A stretch of DNA of 64,000 nt, from the NCBI RefSeq assembly GCF_032854445.1, contig NC_088297.1, positions 10,690,163 through 10,754,162 on the forward strand, read 5' to 3'. The first letter of the stretch is position 1; the number at the start of each line of letters is the position of its first letter. Source of the DNA: Liolophura sinensis. Its lineage: Eukaryota; Mollusca; Polyplacophora; Chitonida; Chitonidae. The notes beneath the pieces are model-generated. The model was given only the letters and a program-made list of their open reading frames with translations. It did no database searches and was not told the origin of the DNA. A program made the translations under genes and the position numbers. Below are positions 32,094 through 42,400 of this stretch, in pieces.

Positions 32094-32485
32094 AATAAAT
32101 AAATAAATAAATAAATAAAATAATATGGCTCGATAGCATGTACATGTACACGTACACGTTATTACTCCGCCAAATGTCACGGCTAAGCAATAATTGTTAA
32201 GAAATCCTTCCCTGAGGCGGTTTTCTAATGTGTTTGTCTTTACCAGCATCTTACCGTGTGTCCTTCAAAACCGCGATGTAGCCTTCACCAACGTTACAAC
32301 TTCAATCATCACCACGAGAGTGGGACGTAAATCTCACTCAAACACCTCCACTTGTCCATGATTGTGGACTGCAAGTTCCACCACACTTCTACGCACCACA
32401 GGGCAGGTTTCAGCAACTGCACGTTATTTTTTTCCCAATTTTCCAACATTTTCATCGTGTTTTACATATTCATTGTTGGCTTCCT

Positions 32486-33388
32486 TTAGATCTCACATTG
32501 TTCAGGTGTACACTGATAGTTTCCTTTGTACCCGCAGAATGGTTTAAATGTATCCACTGAGGGTTTCGTTTTTACCCCAACATTGTTTACGTATCCACTG
32601 ACGGCCTCACTTGAACTCCCAGCCTGATTTACGTATTCATTGATAGTTTCATTTGAACTCCCAGTCTGATTTGCGAATCCACTGACGGCCTCACTTGAAC
32701 TACCAGCCTGATTTACGTATTCATTGATAGCTTCATTTGAACTCCCAGTCTGATTTACGTATCCAGTGACGGCCTCACTTGAACTCCCAGCCTGATTTAC
32801 GTATTCATTGATAGTTTCATTTGAACTCCCAGTCTGATTTACGAATCCACTGACGGCCTCACTTGCACTCCCAGCCTGATTTACGTATTCATTGATAGTT
32901 TCATTTGAACTCCCAGTCTGATTTACGTATCCAGTGACGGCCTCACTTGAACTCCCAGCCTGATTTACGTATTCATTGATAGTTTCATTTGAACTCCCAG
33001 TCTGATTTACGAATCCACTGACGGCCTCACTTGAACTCCCAGCCTGATTTACGTATTCATTGATAGCTTCATTTGAACTCCCAGTCTGATTTACGAATCC
33101 AGTGACGGCCTCACTTGAACTCCCAGCCTGATTTACGTATTCATTGATACCTTCATTTGAACTCCCAGTCTGATTTACGTATTCAGTGACGGCCTCACTT
33201 AAACTCCCAGCCTGATTTACGTATTCATTGATAGTTTCATTTGAACTCCCAGTCTGATTTACGTATCCAGTGACGGCCTCACTTGAACTCCCAGCCTGAT
33301 TTACGTATTCATTGATAGTTTTATTTGAACTCCCAGCCTGATATACGTATCCAGTGATAGTTTCACTTGAACTGCCCGCGTGTTTCAC
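32486..33388 (-). CDS. Open frame of 14/28-residue repeats, unknown (possible secreted repeat protein or coding minisatellite)
   Basis: 300 codons from ATG to stop. The frame is built from alternating 14-residue units, NQAGSSSEAVTGYV and NQTGSSNETINEYV, forming a 28-residue (84-base) higher-order repeat, about ten times over. The second unit carries two N-glycosylation sequons (NQT, NET). The end is unique: KPSVDTFKPFCGYKGNYQCT, then PEQCEI. No signal peptide is seen at this start. Upstream the same repeat continues to about 33480 in another frame because roughly ten bases are missing near 33390, beside a CAG-GTGAAA sequence that could also be a splice donor. Because the unit is a multiple of three, an open frame is expected even without selection. 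I do not recognise a family. Confidence 0.35.
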   Translation of the reverse strand: MKHAGSSSETITGYVYQAGSSNKTINEYVNQAGSSSEAVTGYVNQTGSSNETINEYVNQAGSLSEAVTEYVNQTGSSNEGINEYVNQAGSSSEAVTGFVNQTGSSNEAINEYVNQAGSSSEAVSGFVNQTGSSNETINEYVNQAGSSSEAVTGYVNQTGSSNETINEYVNQAGSASEAVSGFVNQTGSSNETINEYVNQAGSSSEAVTGYVNQTGSSNEAINEYVNQAGSSSEAVSGFANQTGSSNETINEYVNQAGSSSEAVSGYVNNVGVKTKPSVDTFKPFCGYKGNYQCTPEQCEI

Positions 33389-33480
33389 CTGGCTTCATCT
33401 GTACCTCCAACATGTTTTACATATCCAGTGATTGTTTTCTCGGAACTCACGGCGTGTTTTACACATCCAACAATTTCTTT
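32595..33480. repeat. 42/84-bp minisatellite
   Basis: About 20 units of 42 bases in alternating types. Plus-strand cores are CCTGATTTACGTATTCATTG and CCAGTGACGGCCTCACTTGA. Units at the right edge (33390-33480) are the most diverged, as usual for array margins. Confidence 0.95.
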
Positions 33481-33744
33481 GAAATAAAAGATAGTTCTGT
33501 CCTGGAAGTAAATATGTTTTTAGTTAAAGTACTCTCCTTCACGACGTCGCGGCTTGGCGTCACGAGCCCAATTTCCAACACCCACTTCATACTTCTACTG
33601 ATGGCACCAGGGTAAAGCCTCGATTAACAATATTATCCATTTTGACACCAGCGAACAGATTTGTTTTTGATCATTTCACATCGATGTTTCACATGCCTAT
33701 TTGAACATCGTTCCCGACATTTTCCGCATAAATTTTAAATCCCA

Positions 33745-34045
33745 TCTTCGTTGAGGCTTCACAGTTGGTAGAGCGTCCGCTTCGGGACCGGTAGATCCAG
33801 GATCAATCCTTGATCGAGTCACACCTAAGACTTTAAAAGAGGAAGTTGTAACTTCCTCGCTTGGCGTTCTTGCCTTCGGTAAGTCGTCTCAGTGAAGCAG
33901 CACTAGATAAAAGAGCGGTGGAAATCCGTCCTGCTACAAGGAGGCACATTACACGTACATGCACCCTAAGGATTCCTTCGTCGTCATATGACTGAAAAAT
34001 TGTTGAGTACGACGTTAAACCCCAAACACTCACTCACTCACTCGT
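33745..34045 (+). mobile_element. SINE-2, full length
   Basis: tRNA-like head (CACAGTTGGTAGAGCGTCCG with B-box-like GATCAATCC), body (AAGTCGTCTCAGTGAAGCAG), tail TGAGTACGACGTTAAACCCC and a (CACT)n end. Confidence 0.88.
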
Positions 34046-34049
34046 TGAG

Positions 34050-34745
34050 GCTTTTTGTGGGTTTCTGCGGAATTCTAGCCAAGATCTGATGTTGCTTTAT
34101 AAACATTTTTGTCACTAAGTCATGAATTATCCAAAGTGAAATTTTCACTATCAGGCTAGATAAAGATTCAACGTCCATGAACCTCGCCGACGCTATGCTC
34201 ATGTCAAGTTCAGCTCCTTGTTAAAAATAATCCAATGTTCTTTTTATTGTCGCTTTATTAGGCCATGAGCCAAAATCTGCTTGTTCTGCAAGATGACTTA
34301 ATGACATCGGTACAGGCAGAGTGTTTGGATACGCTGTACAGTTGTCTCCTGGGCGAGGGACTCACGCCGTCGGACAGGCCGTCGCGGGCCAGTGGATCTA
34401 TACCATCCGGAGACCGGACCCCATTTTTTTTTAACCATCAAACCGTACCATACCCCGACTGTGTATTAAGAAAAGGTGGGGAGGGGGGGGGGGGGTGTTG
34501 ATCTTAATCTTGACGTAAAACCCCAAGCATATGTATACATATAGATATAAATTATTATATTATATACTGACCCACTTTAAAAACGCACCGACATGAATCC
34601 ATGAAATTATCAAGATAGTTTGAAAATAACAAATATCCATCGTTAGGAGTTATGGGAGCTCCAAAAAATGTTTTTAGTTTTCATTTTTAAAAGCACGAGT
34701 CACTTTTGGTTGCAGATATAGCAATAGTGGAATAGCACTGAGGAC
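34050..34745. other. Mostly unrecognised; possible old SINE at 34260-34530
   Basis: GCGGGCCAGTGGATCTATAC with a G-run (34476-34495) and a CTTGACGTAAAACCCCAAGC ending looks like a further retroposon with a SINE-2-like tail. Low certainty. The decayed Tc1 begins soon after. Confidence 0.35.
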
Positions 34746-34748
34746 GCA

Positions 34749-35420
34749 ATGCCGCGGTTCACACCTGAGGAACTGAAGCGCGCCATTGCCTTGATTAAAT
34801 TTTGTCTGACTAAAAGGGCCATAGCAGCAAGGTTTGGATGTCACCACAGTACCATCACAAGACTGAACAGAGAACGATTACTTCGATGCTGGCATAGCGT
34901 TCTCTTTGACGAATTTCAAATCAGGAACTCTGACGGACACATACGTGTCTGGCGTCGCGGTTGTGAACGTTATCTTGACGATTGCGTTGTGCAGACTGCT
35001 CGAAGGGACGACAGAAGTGTGATGGTTTTGGGCGGTGTCACGTTTGATCGTGTTAATGCAGTTTACTACATGGGACGCACTTTTCCGTACCCTTTTCCCG
35101 TCAACACCAAGAGCTGCATACTTTCCAACAGGACAACAGAACACACACAGCACGTCCTTCTATGGACTTCCTGGAACAGAATAATGCATATCTTAATCCT
35201 TGACCCCCTTTATCTTCCGATTTATCACCCTTCGAGCACTTGTGGGGCTACCGCAAACAGCGCATTGCACGTCGACCACAAATCGCCAACGTTAGAGCAC
35301 TTGACCCACAACGTAAGTGTCGAAGGATACCACAAGCTGGTTGTTCACAGACTTACAGTGTCCATTAGAAGGTGTTCTGTGGCATGCATAGCAAACAGGG
35401 GTAGCCCTACCCGGTGCTCA
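34749..35420 (+). pseudogene. Decayed Tc1-like transposase
   Basis: Starts MPRFTPEELKRAIALIKF with a first HTH (AIAARFGCHHSTITRL). Roughly 90 residues are then missing, and it resumes at the catalytic core (SVLFDEFQIRNSDG, RSVMVLGGVTFDR). After about 35110 the coding signal moves to another frame with QQDN and SSDLSPFEHLWG; a stop sits between those D and E residues, 33 residues apart. Deletion, frameshift and stop make it non-functional. It is distinct in sequence from the intact Tc1 at 10-11 kb. A left-end repeat may begin near 34566; I could not find a right partner. Confidence 0.85.
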
Positions 35421-35424
35421 CTTT

Positions 35425-35690
35425 GTCTTTGGACCTGTGGTGTGTTTTTAATGAGTTCCAGTCCGTTATTGGCCCTCTCTCTATAATCGTATGATATTCT
35501 TTGAGTTAGTGGTATGTGAGATGAATTTAAGAATACATCATCGACAATCAGGAAACCGTACTGGTGAAGCTGAAGGGAAGCATAATGGACAAATATTTGG
35601 CCCTGAGTGATATTTTGTTTCGCAAATATTAGTATGGTTTAGCTACCCTACGTCAGAATATCTTTTCAAAATATACTTTAAATTTGATTT
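35425..35690. other. Flank of the decayed Tc1
   Basis: No inverted repeat matching the left side was found. Confidence 0.4.
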
Positions 35691-35691
35691 G

Positions 35692-35782
35692 ACTGGTATA
35701 CTCAAAATATTTCCCTCATTCGATGTTGGCCAGCCATAATAATGTGAGGAAACGGGACAAAGCCCGGGAGAAACACACGGCC
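35692..35782 (-). mobile_element. SINE-1 fragment
   Basis: GGTATACTCAAAATATTTCC and GAGGAAACGGGACAAAGCCC fit the tail and body with losses. Confidence 0.6.
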
Positions 35783-36159
35783 TATACTACGGCTAATAAT
35801 AACAACAAAAATGCGTTGAGGCTGCAACTTTTCACTAACACGTGTATGACATAATAGGATTTTCAAGGTCCTTTACTGGGACGTGACCAATGCATTTGCA
35901 GATCTAGGGCGTAGACATGTATGCCAAATTAGAGTATTTATCATGTCAGACACATGTGGCCTAAGGATAGTTTTGATGGAGTGCGAGGTATGACGTAACA
36001 GACATATACATTTTTGCTGCATAGTGTATATTTCGAGGGCTTTAACCGATGTGCTTCACTGACAAAAAGCCCAAAGGAAATATCTAAGTTGTCTTGATAT
36101 ATCATATGTCTGGCAGTGCTTTAAGGTTCTGACATTTAAAGGGGAAGTCGGAGACCCGT

Positions 36160-36460
36160 CATCAAACACGGATGGGTCATACCAAAAACTTTAAAAGTGG
36201 CACTTGTTGCAGCCTCACTTGGAGCTCAGCTCTGAGAGATTAGAGCAAGGAAACATGGCTGGTTGGCCCTTTGTCATAATAATGTGACTTGGTAGGGTAT
36301 CACGTCTGTCTTTGACATGATACTTCAGTGGCGGCAGCACTTTGGCGGCATGGTCTTGCCTTGCGACATGAAGACACAGAATATGTACACAAACCCAATG
36401 ACTCCTAGTAGTCATGTAACTGAAAAGTTGCTAAGTACTGTGTAAAATCTGAAGCATACA
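36160..36460 (+). mobile_element. SINE-3, near complete
   Basis: Middle reads CAGTGGCGGCAGCACTTTGG, CATGAAGACACAGAATATGT and AATGACTCCTAGTAGTCATG, then a decayed tail (TGCTAAGTACTGTGTAAAAT). Mirror partner at 37.2-37.5 kb in the other orientation. Confidence 0.7.
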
Positions 36461-36486
36461 TATACACACATACATTTAAAGGTTTT

Positions 36487-36645
36487 AGTCCTCCTGTCGT
36501 ATGTGGAAAGGTTTTCCAGCTACCTGCGGATGATCGTGGGTTTCCATCGGGCTCTGTCCGGTTTCATAGCACAAATAATGCTGGCCGTAGCCCTGACATA
36601 TACTGTAGTGCGGCATAAACACCAAACAAATAAATAAATAAATTA
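36487..36645 (+). mobile_element. SINE-1, 5' truncated
   Basis: GTCCTCCTGTCGTATGTGGA through GTGCGGCATAAACACCAAAC and (AAAT)n. Confidence 0.75.
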
Positions 36646-36649
36646 AAGT

Positions 36650-37185
36650 TTTAGAATTTCGTTTTATTCTGGTTTCCCTACGAATTACGAAACTTGACAT
36701 GACTTTCCTTTCTACAGTTTTATAAGCATTAAAGCATTTGAATTGTTCTTGACTTAGAAATTCTGCGTTTTGCTTGGTCATTTCGGTTTAATGGTGATGC
36801 TGCTTGCGGTCTGTTTTTTTTTGTCAGTTTTCAGTGATGTTTAGTCCCAGTGCAAGTAAAGGTTAATATTATTTATTTATTTATTTATTTATTTATTGTT
36901 TTATCCCATATTGATGAACTTTCCCACATAATGGCTCCACAAACATAAACATTCTGGTTGGACATCTAGATATATAATAATAAAAAAATTTAGTGAGTGA
37001 GTTATCATAAATATTGCATTCATACAGACTAACACAGTTAAATAAGAGACAGATTAGACTATGTAGATTCCGTATGGTCTTTATTCGTGCATTCTACCAT
37101 AGTTTTCTTGGCAACGTGTTAGTTAAAAAGCACATGGCGGATGGGGAAGTGATTTTTATATAGAATGCTCGACCGTTAAAGAGGT
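36650..37185. other. No gene recognised
   Basis: Contains a (TTTA)n run at about 36868-36897. The rest is AT-rich and unassigned. Confidence 0.45.
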
Positions 37186-37189
37186 TTGA

Positions 37190-37520
37190 AATATACGTCG
37201 TACTTAACAATTTTCCACTCTTATGACGACGAGGAGTCATTAGGTGTGTGTACATATATTTTATCTTCCTGTGGCAAGGCGAGTCCATGCCGCCAGAGTG
37301 CTGCCGCCACTGAACTATCATGCCGAAGACACCAGACATGGAATGACAACCCATTTGTCACATTATACTGACACCAGGCAAACCAGTCCTGTTCTCTTGA
37401 TCCAACAAGCGGCGATGTAGCAAGTACAATTTGAAAGCCTTTAATATGATCCGCACCGGGTTTGATCCCAGGTCTCCCGACTTCGAAGCCGACACTCTAC
37501 TCATTAGGCCACTGAAGCGG
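37190..37520 (-). mobile_element. SINE-3, full length
   Basis: Tail on plus GTCGTACTTAACAATTTTCC, body GGCAAGGCGAGTCCATGCCG and CCGCCACTGAACTATCATGC. The tRNA-like head ends at about 37520 (CCGGGTTTGATCCCAGG as B-box region; CATTAGGCCACTGAAGCGG). Confidence 0.8.
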
Positions 37521-37524
37521 TTCT

Positions 37525-38720
37525 CCGCAATGTAAACTGTAATAACGAATAATAATCCCACTTTTTGCCTTTTGATTTAATGATAAGACACAGATGTATA
37601 TATTGCGAACATTCCTTTATACAAGCAGAACAAAAAAAAAATTACGGTGTGAAGTTTCAATTCATTATTTTTAGATCAGGTTAGAATGCTTTGTTAACAT
37701 TCCGTGGCTTAAAATGCTACAATTACGGTCATTCACCAGGGCGTCGTTGGTTAAATCTCGCAGTATCGGTTGCTGCCCGAGAGTTTGTGATGTGGTTCAC
37801 AGCCAACGTTATTGTTCCCTCCACCCATAACCCTGACTTCAGTATGGCGTTACAAATCAAACACAAATACATATCGGTACCGCCTTCTATCACACATCTA
37901 ACACAGTAGCCAACAGTATGCACACAATTCCGTATGTTTTGCCAGACGTATTTGCCGTAAATGTTTAATTATTTGAACGTGGTCTATATCTGTCTTCGTA
38001 CGGTCAATGATGTACAGCATTGTGGGCACATAACTATTATTAATATATAAATCACCCAAGTATGATATTAAACAAACGAAGGAATTAGTTTCCCCTAAAC
38101 GTTGTGCCTGTTTTATAAAGCTATCGCAACACTATTGTCAAGCGCACTTAGCTTGATGACGTGGCTGCTTTGACTACTTGTTGTCATGGAAGCTACGCCA
38201 GGCGCAAATAACGACTGCTTCATAAAAGAGGCCCCTGGCGTCTGATCTGTACGGACTAACCATGCAGCGAAATCACCAGCTGACACGGTGTCAGTCGGAG
38301 AAACTCGTAACGAGGTCACAGCACTCGACCTCTGATCACGTGGTGCGCATCAATCGCACATATCCGGAAGCGGAATCACAAGTAATAATTAATTATAAAA
38401 AAAAGTGGAGACAGACTAAAAAAAGTTTTCCCTTACAGCCTGATCAGATTTCAGGGTGTAATCTTGTTTTAATGAGGGATATTCTTGCTCGAGGCGAGAT
38501 TTAACTATGTCATGTGACATGCGTGAACACGTGCACAGTTATCTTCCAGGAGTTTCAGCTATAAAATATATGTTATGATATATCACGCCCAGCTGAAGCA
38601 TTGTTGTGTTATTAACATTTCTTAAAATAGTTTAGATTATCGTCTAATGCAATAGACAACGAATAAGTTAAATTTTTTTGTTGACTTGAAAAGGAAAGAA
38701 ATCTTTACACGTATGTTATT
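37525..38720. other. No gene recognised
   Basis: Open frames at 37691-37923 and 38113-38504 lack motifs and splice context. Confidence 0.4.
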
Positions 38721-38725
38721 CATTT

Positions 38726-38815
38726 GGTTTCCCCAACATTATTCTGGACGGTGTCATACAAGAGAAGTGTCGTCGGGTACGGCGTAAAACTACAGTCAAA
38801 TCAATAAATAAATCA
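38726..38815 (+). mobile_element. SINE-1 tail fragment
   Basis: CCCCAACATTATTCTGGACG and GGGTACGGCGTAAAACTACA with a (AAAT)n-like end. Confidence 0.65.
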
Positions 38816-38829
38816 ATAAATTTTTTTAA

Positions 38830-39130
38830 ATTGCTGTTTACTGCTATTCTCAAGAACTTTTCGCTATTAAGATCGATGATCTTGTAAGTGAAAACCAGCG
38901 ACTCAGGGGAAAGCCATTGATCTTTGGTAAATTACTTACGAACTTCAACGCGTTATAATATATCACCATACTGGTGGACGACACAGTGCAAACTCCCACA
39001 CGAACGTCGTCGACTGCTTATTGTAACCAAGGTCCCACAAACATTGAGAGAATGGAAACCCAATACCTCCCTGCCAAGGGCCAGGTTTGAACCCACACCT
39101 GGGAAGCCTTGTGCAAATCATGACATTTTA
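38830..39130 (-). mobile_element. Possible further tRNA-type retroposon remnant
   Basis: The end GGCCAGGTTTGAACCCACAC resembles a tRNA B-box on minus, and CTGCTATTCTCAAGAACTTT resembles a decayed tail. A related end occurs at about 63410-63450 (GGCCGGAATTGAACCCGCGT). Weak. Confidence 0.35.
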
Positions 39131-39267
39131 TTTGTTTTTACTTAAAACAAGTGTAATTTTATCGAAAACGATCTCATTACAGTTGACTGTAATAAACATT
39201 TAAATACGTCTGCAAAACGTAGATATGGTGCATGATATTTGCTTTCTTCTTAATGAATGTGGGGTGG

Positions 39268-39438
39268 GGGCCTCCGTGGCTCAATTGGTGAGCGCACTAG
39301 CGCAGCTTAATGACCCAGGAGCCTCTCACCAATGCGGTTTCTGTGAGTTCAAGTCCAGTTCATGCTGTCTTCCTCTGCGGCCGTAAGTGGAAAGGTCTGT
39401 CACCAACCTGTGGATTGTCGTGGGTTTCCCCCGGCATA
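39268..39438 (+). mobile_element. SINE-1, 3' truncated, at the edge of the satellite
   Basis: Head GGCCTCCGTGGCTCAATTGG to GTGGGTTTCCCCCGGC, then stops. Satellite-like sequence begins within about 70 bases. Confidence 0.88.
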
Positions 39439-39499
39439 CAAGGCTTATAAGTGCATGTACCCTCCAGTGACTGTCTAGTGCCTTGTCCCTAAATTCAAA

Positions 39500-42400
39500 A
39501 CATGATGCAGTACAGTGAAGTCACCGCTGTACATTATCCATACACACTGTACTTGTTGAGGCACAATCAGTGACTGCTGCACATTGTCCGTATATACATT
39601 ACTGGTTGGAGTACAGTCAGTGACTGTTGCGGCGCAGTCAGTGACTGCTGCACATTATCCGTCTATACAGTACTGGTTGGAGTACAGTCAGTGACTGTTG
39701 CTGCGCAGTCAGTGAGTGCTGCACATTGTCTGTACATACAGGACTGGTTGGGGCACAGTCAATGACTGCTGCACATTGTCCGTATAAAGGGTATTGGTTG
39801 GAGTACAGTCATTAACAAGTGTATATTGCCCTTATACACTGTGCTTGGGGCACAGCCAGTGACTGTAGTGTGTTGTCTGCATATACCGTGCTTGGGGCAC
39901 AGTCAGCGACTGGTGCACATTGCCCGCATATACTGTACTTGTTGAGGCACAGTCAGTGACAGCTGTACATTGACCTTATACACTGTACTTGTTGTGGAAC
40001 AGTTGGTGACAGCTGTACATTGTCCGTCTATACTTTACATGATGGGACACAGTCGGTGACAGCTGTACATTGTCCGTCTATACTGTATTTGATGGGACAC
40101 AGTTGGTGATAGCTGTACATTGTCCGTCTATACTTTACATGATGGGACACAGTCGGTGACAGCTGTACATTGTCCGTCTGTACTGTACATGATGGGACAC
40201 AGTCGGTGACAGCTGTACATTGTCCGTCTATACTGTACATGATGGGACACAGTGGGTGACAGCTATGCATTATTCGTATATACTGTACTTGATGGGACAC
40301 AGTCGGTGACAGCTGTACATTGTCCGTCTATACTGTACTTGATGGGACACAGTCGGTGACAGCTGTACATTGTCCGTCTATACTGTACTTGTTGTGGAAC
40401 AGTTGGTGACAGCTGTACATTGTCCGTCTATACTGTACATGATGGGACACAGTCGGTGACAGCTGTACATTGTCCGGCTTTACTGTGCTTGATGGGACAC
40501 AGTCAGTGACAGCTGTACATTGTCCATCTATACTGTACATGATGGGACACAGTCAGTGACAGCTGTACATTGTCCGTCTATACTTTACAAATTGAGGCAC
40601 ATTCAGTGACAGCTGTACATTGTCCGTCTATACTGTGCTTGATGGGGCACGTTCAGTCACAGCTGTACATTGTCCGTCTATACTGTGCTTGATGGGGCAC
40701 AGTCAGTGACAGCTATACATTGTCCGTCTATACTGTGCTTGATGGGGCACAGTCGGTGACAGCTGTACATTGTCCGTCTATACTGTACTTGATGGGACAC
40801 AGTCGGTGACAGCTGTACATTGTCCGTCTATACTGTACTTGTTGTGGAACAGTTGGTGACAGCTGTACATTGTCCGTCTATACTGTACATGATGGGACAC
40901 AGTCGGTGACAGCTGTACATTGTCCGGCTTTACTGTGCTTGATGGGACACAGTCAGTGACAGCTGTATATTGTCTGTCTGTACTGTACTTGATGGGACAC
41001 AGTCAGTGACACGTGTACATTGTCCGTCTACACTTTACAAATTGAGGCACATTCAGTGACAGCTGTACATTGTCCGTCTAAACTGTGCTTGATTGGGCAC
41101 ATTCAGTGACAGCTGTACATTGTCCGTCTATACTTTACAAACTGAGGCACATTCAGTGACAGCTGTACATTTTCCGTCTATACTGTACATGACGGGACAC
41201 AGTCGGTGACACCTGTACATTGTCCGTCTGTACTGTACTTGAAGGGACACAGTCATTGACACGTGTACATTTTCCGTCTATATTGTACATGATGGGGCAC
41301 AGTCAGTGACAGCTGTACATTGTCCGTCTGTACTGTACTTGATGGGACACAGTCAGTGACACGTGTACATTTTCCGTCTATACTGTACTTGATGGGGCAC
41401 ATTCAGTGACAGCTGTACATTGTCCGTCTATACTGTACTTGATGGGACACAGTCGGTGACAGCTGTACATTGTCCGTCTATACTGTACATGATGGGACAC
41501 AGCCAGTGGCACGTGTACATTGTCCGTCTATACTGTACATGATGGGACACAGTCAGTGACAGCTGTACATTGTCCGTCTATACTGTACATGATGGGACAC
41601 AGTCGGTGACAGCTGTACATTGTCCGTCTGTACTGTACTTGATGGGACACAGTCGGTGACAGCTGTACATTGTCCGACTATACTGTACATGATGGGACAC
41701 AGTCAGTGACACGTGTACATTGTCCGTCTATACTATACTTGGTGGGACACAGTCGGTGACAGCTGTACATTGTCCGTCTATACTGTACATGATGGGACAC
41801 AGTCAGTGACACGTGTACATTGTCCGTCTATACTGTACTTGATGGGGCACAGTCAGTGACAGCTGTACATTGTCCGTCTATACTTTACAAATTGAGGCAC
41901 ATTCAGTGACAGCTGTACATTGTCCGTCTATACTGTGCTTGTTGGGGCACAGTCAGTGACAGCTGTACATTTTCCGTCTATACTGTGCTTAATGGGGCAC
42001 AGTCGGTGACAGCTGTACATTGTCCGTCTATACTGTACTTGATGGGACACAGTCGGTGACAGCTGTACATTGTCCGTCTATACTGTAGTTGATGGGACAC
42101 AGTCGGTGACAGCTGTACATTGCCCGTCTATACTTTACAAATTGAGGCACATTCAGTGACAGCTGTACATTTTCCGTCTATACTGTGCTTGATGGGGCAC
42201 AGTCAGTGACAGCTGTACATTGTCCGTCTATACTGTACTTGATGGGGCACAGTCGGTGACAGCTATACATTGTCCGTCTATACTGTACTTGATGGGACAC
42301 AGTCGGTGACACCTGTACATTGTCCGTCTATACTGTACTTGATGGAGGACAGTTGGTGACAGCTGTACATTGTCCGTCTATACTTTACAAATTGAGGCAC

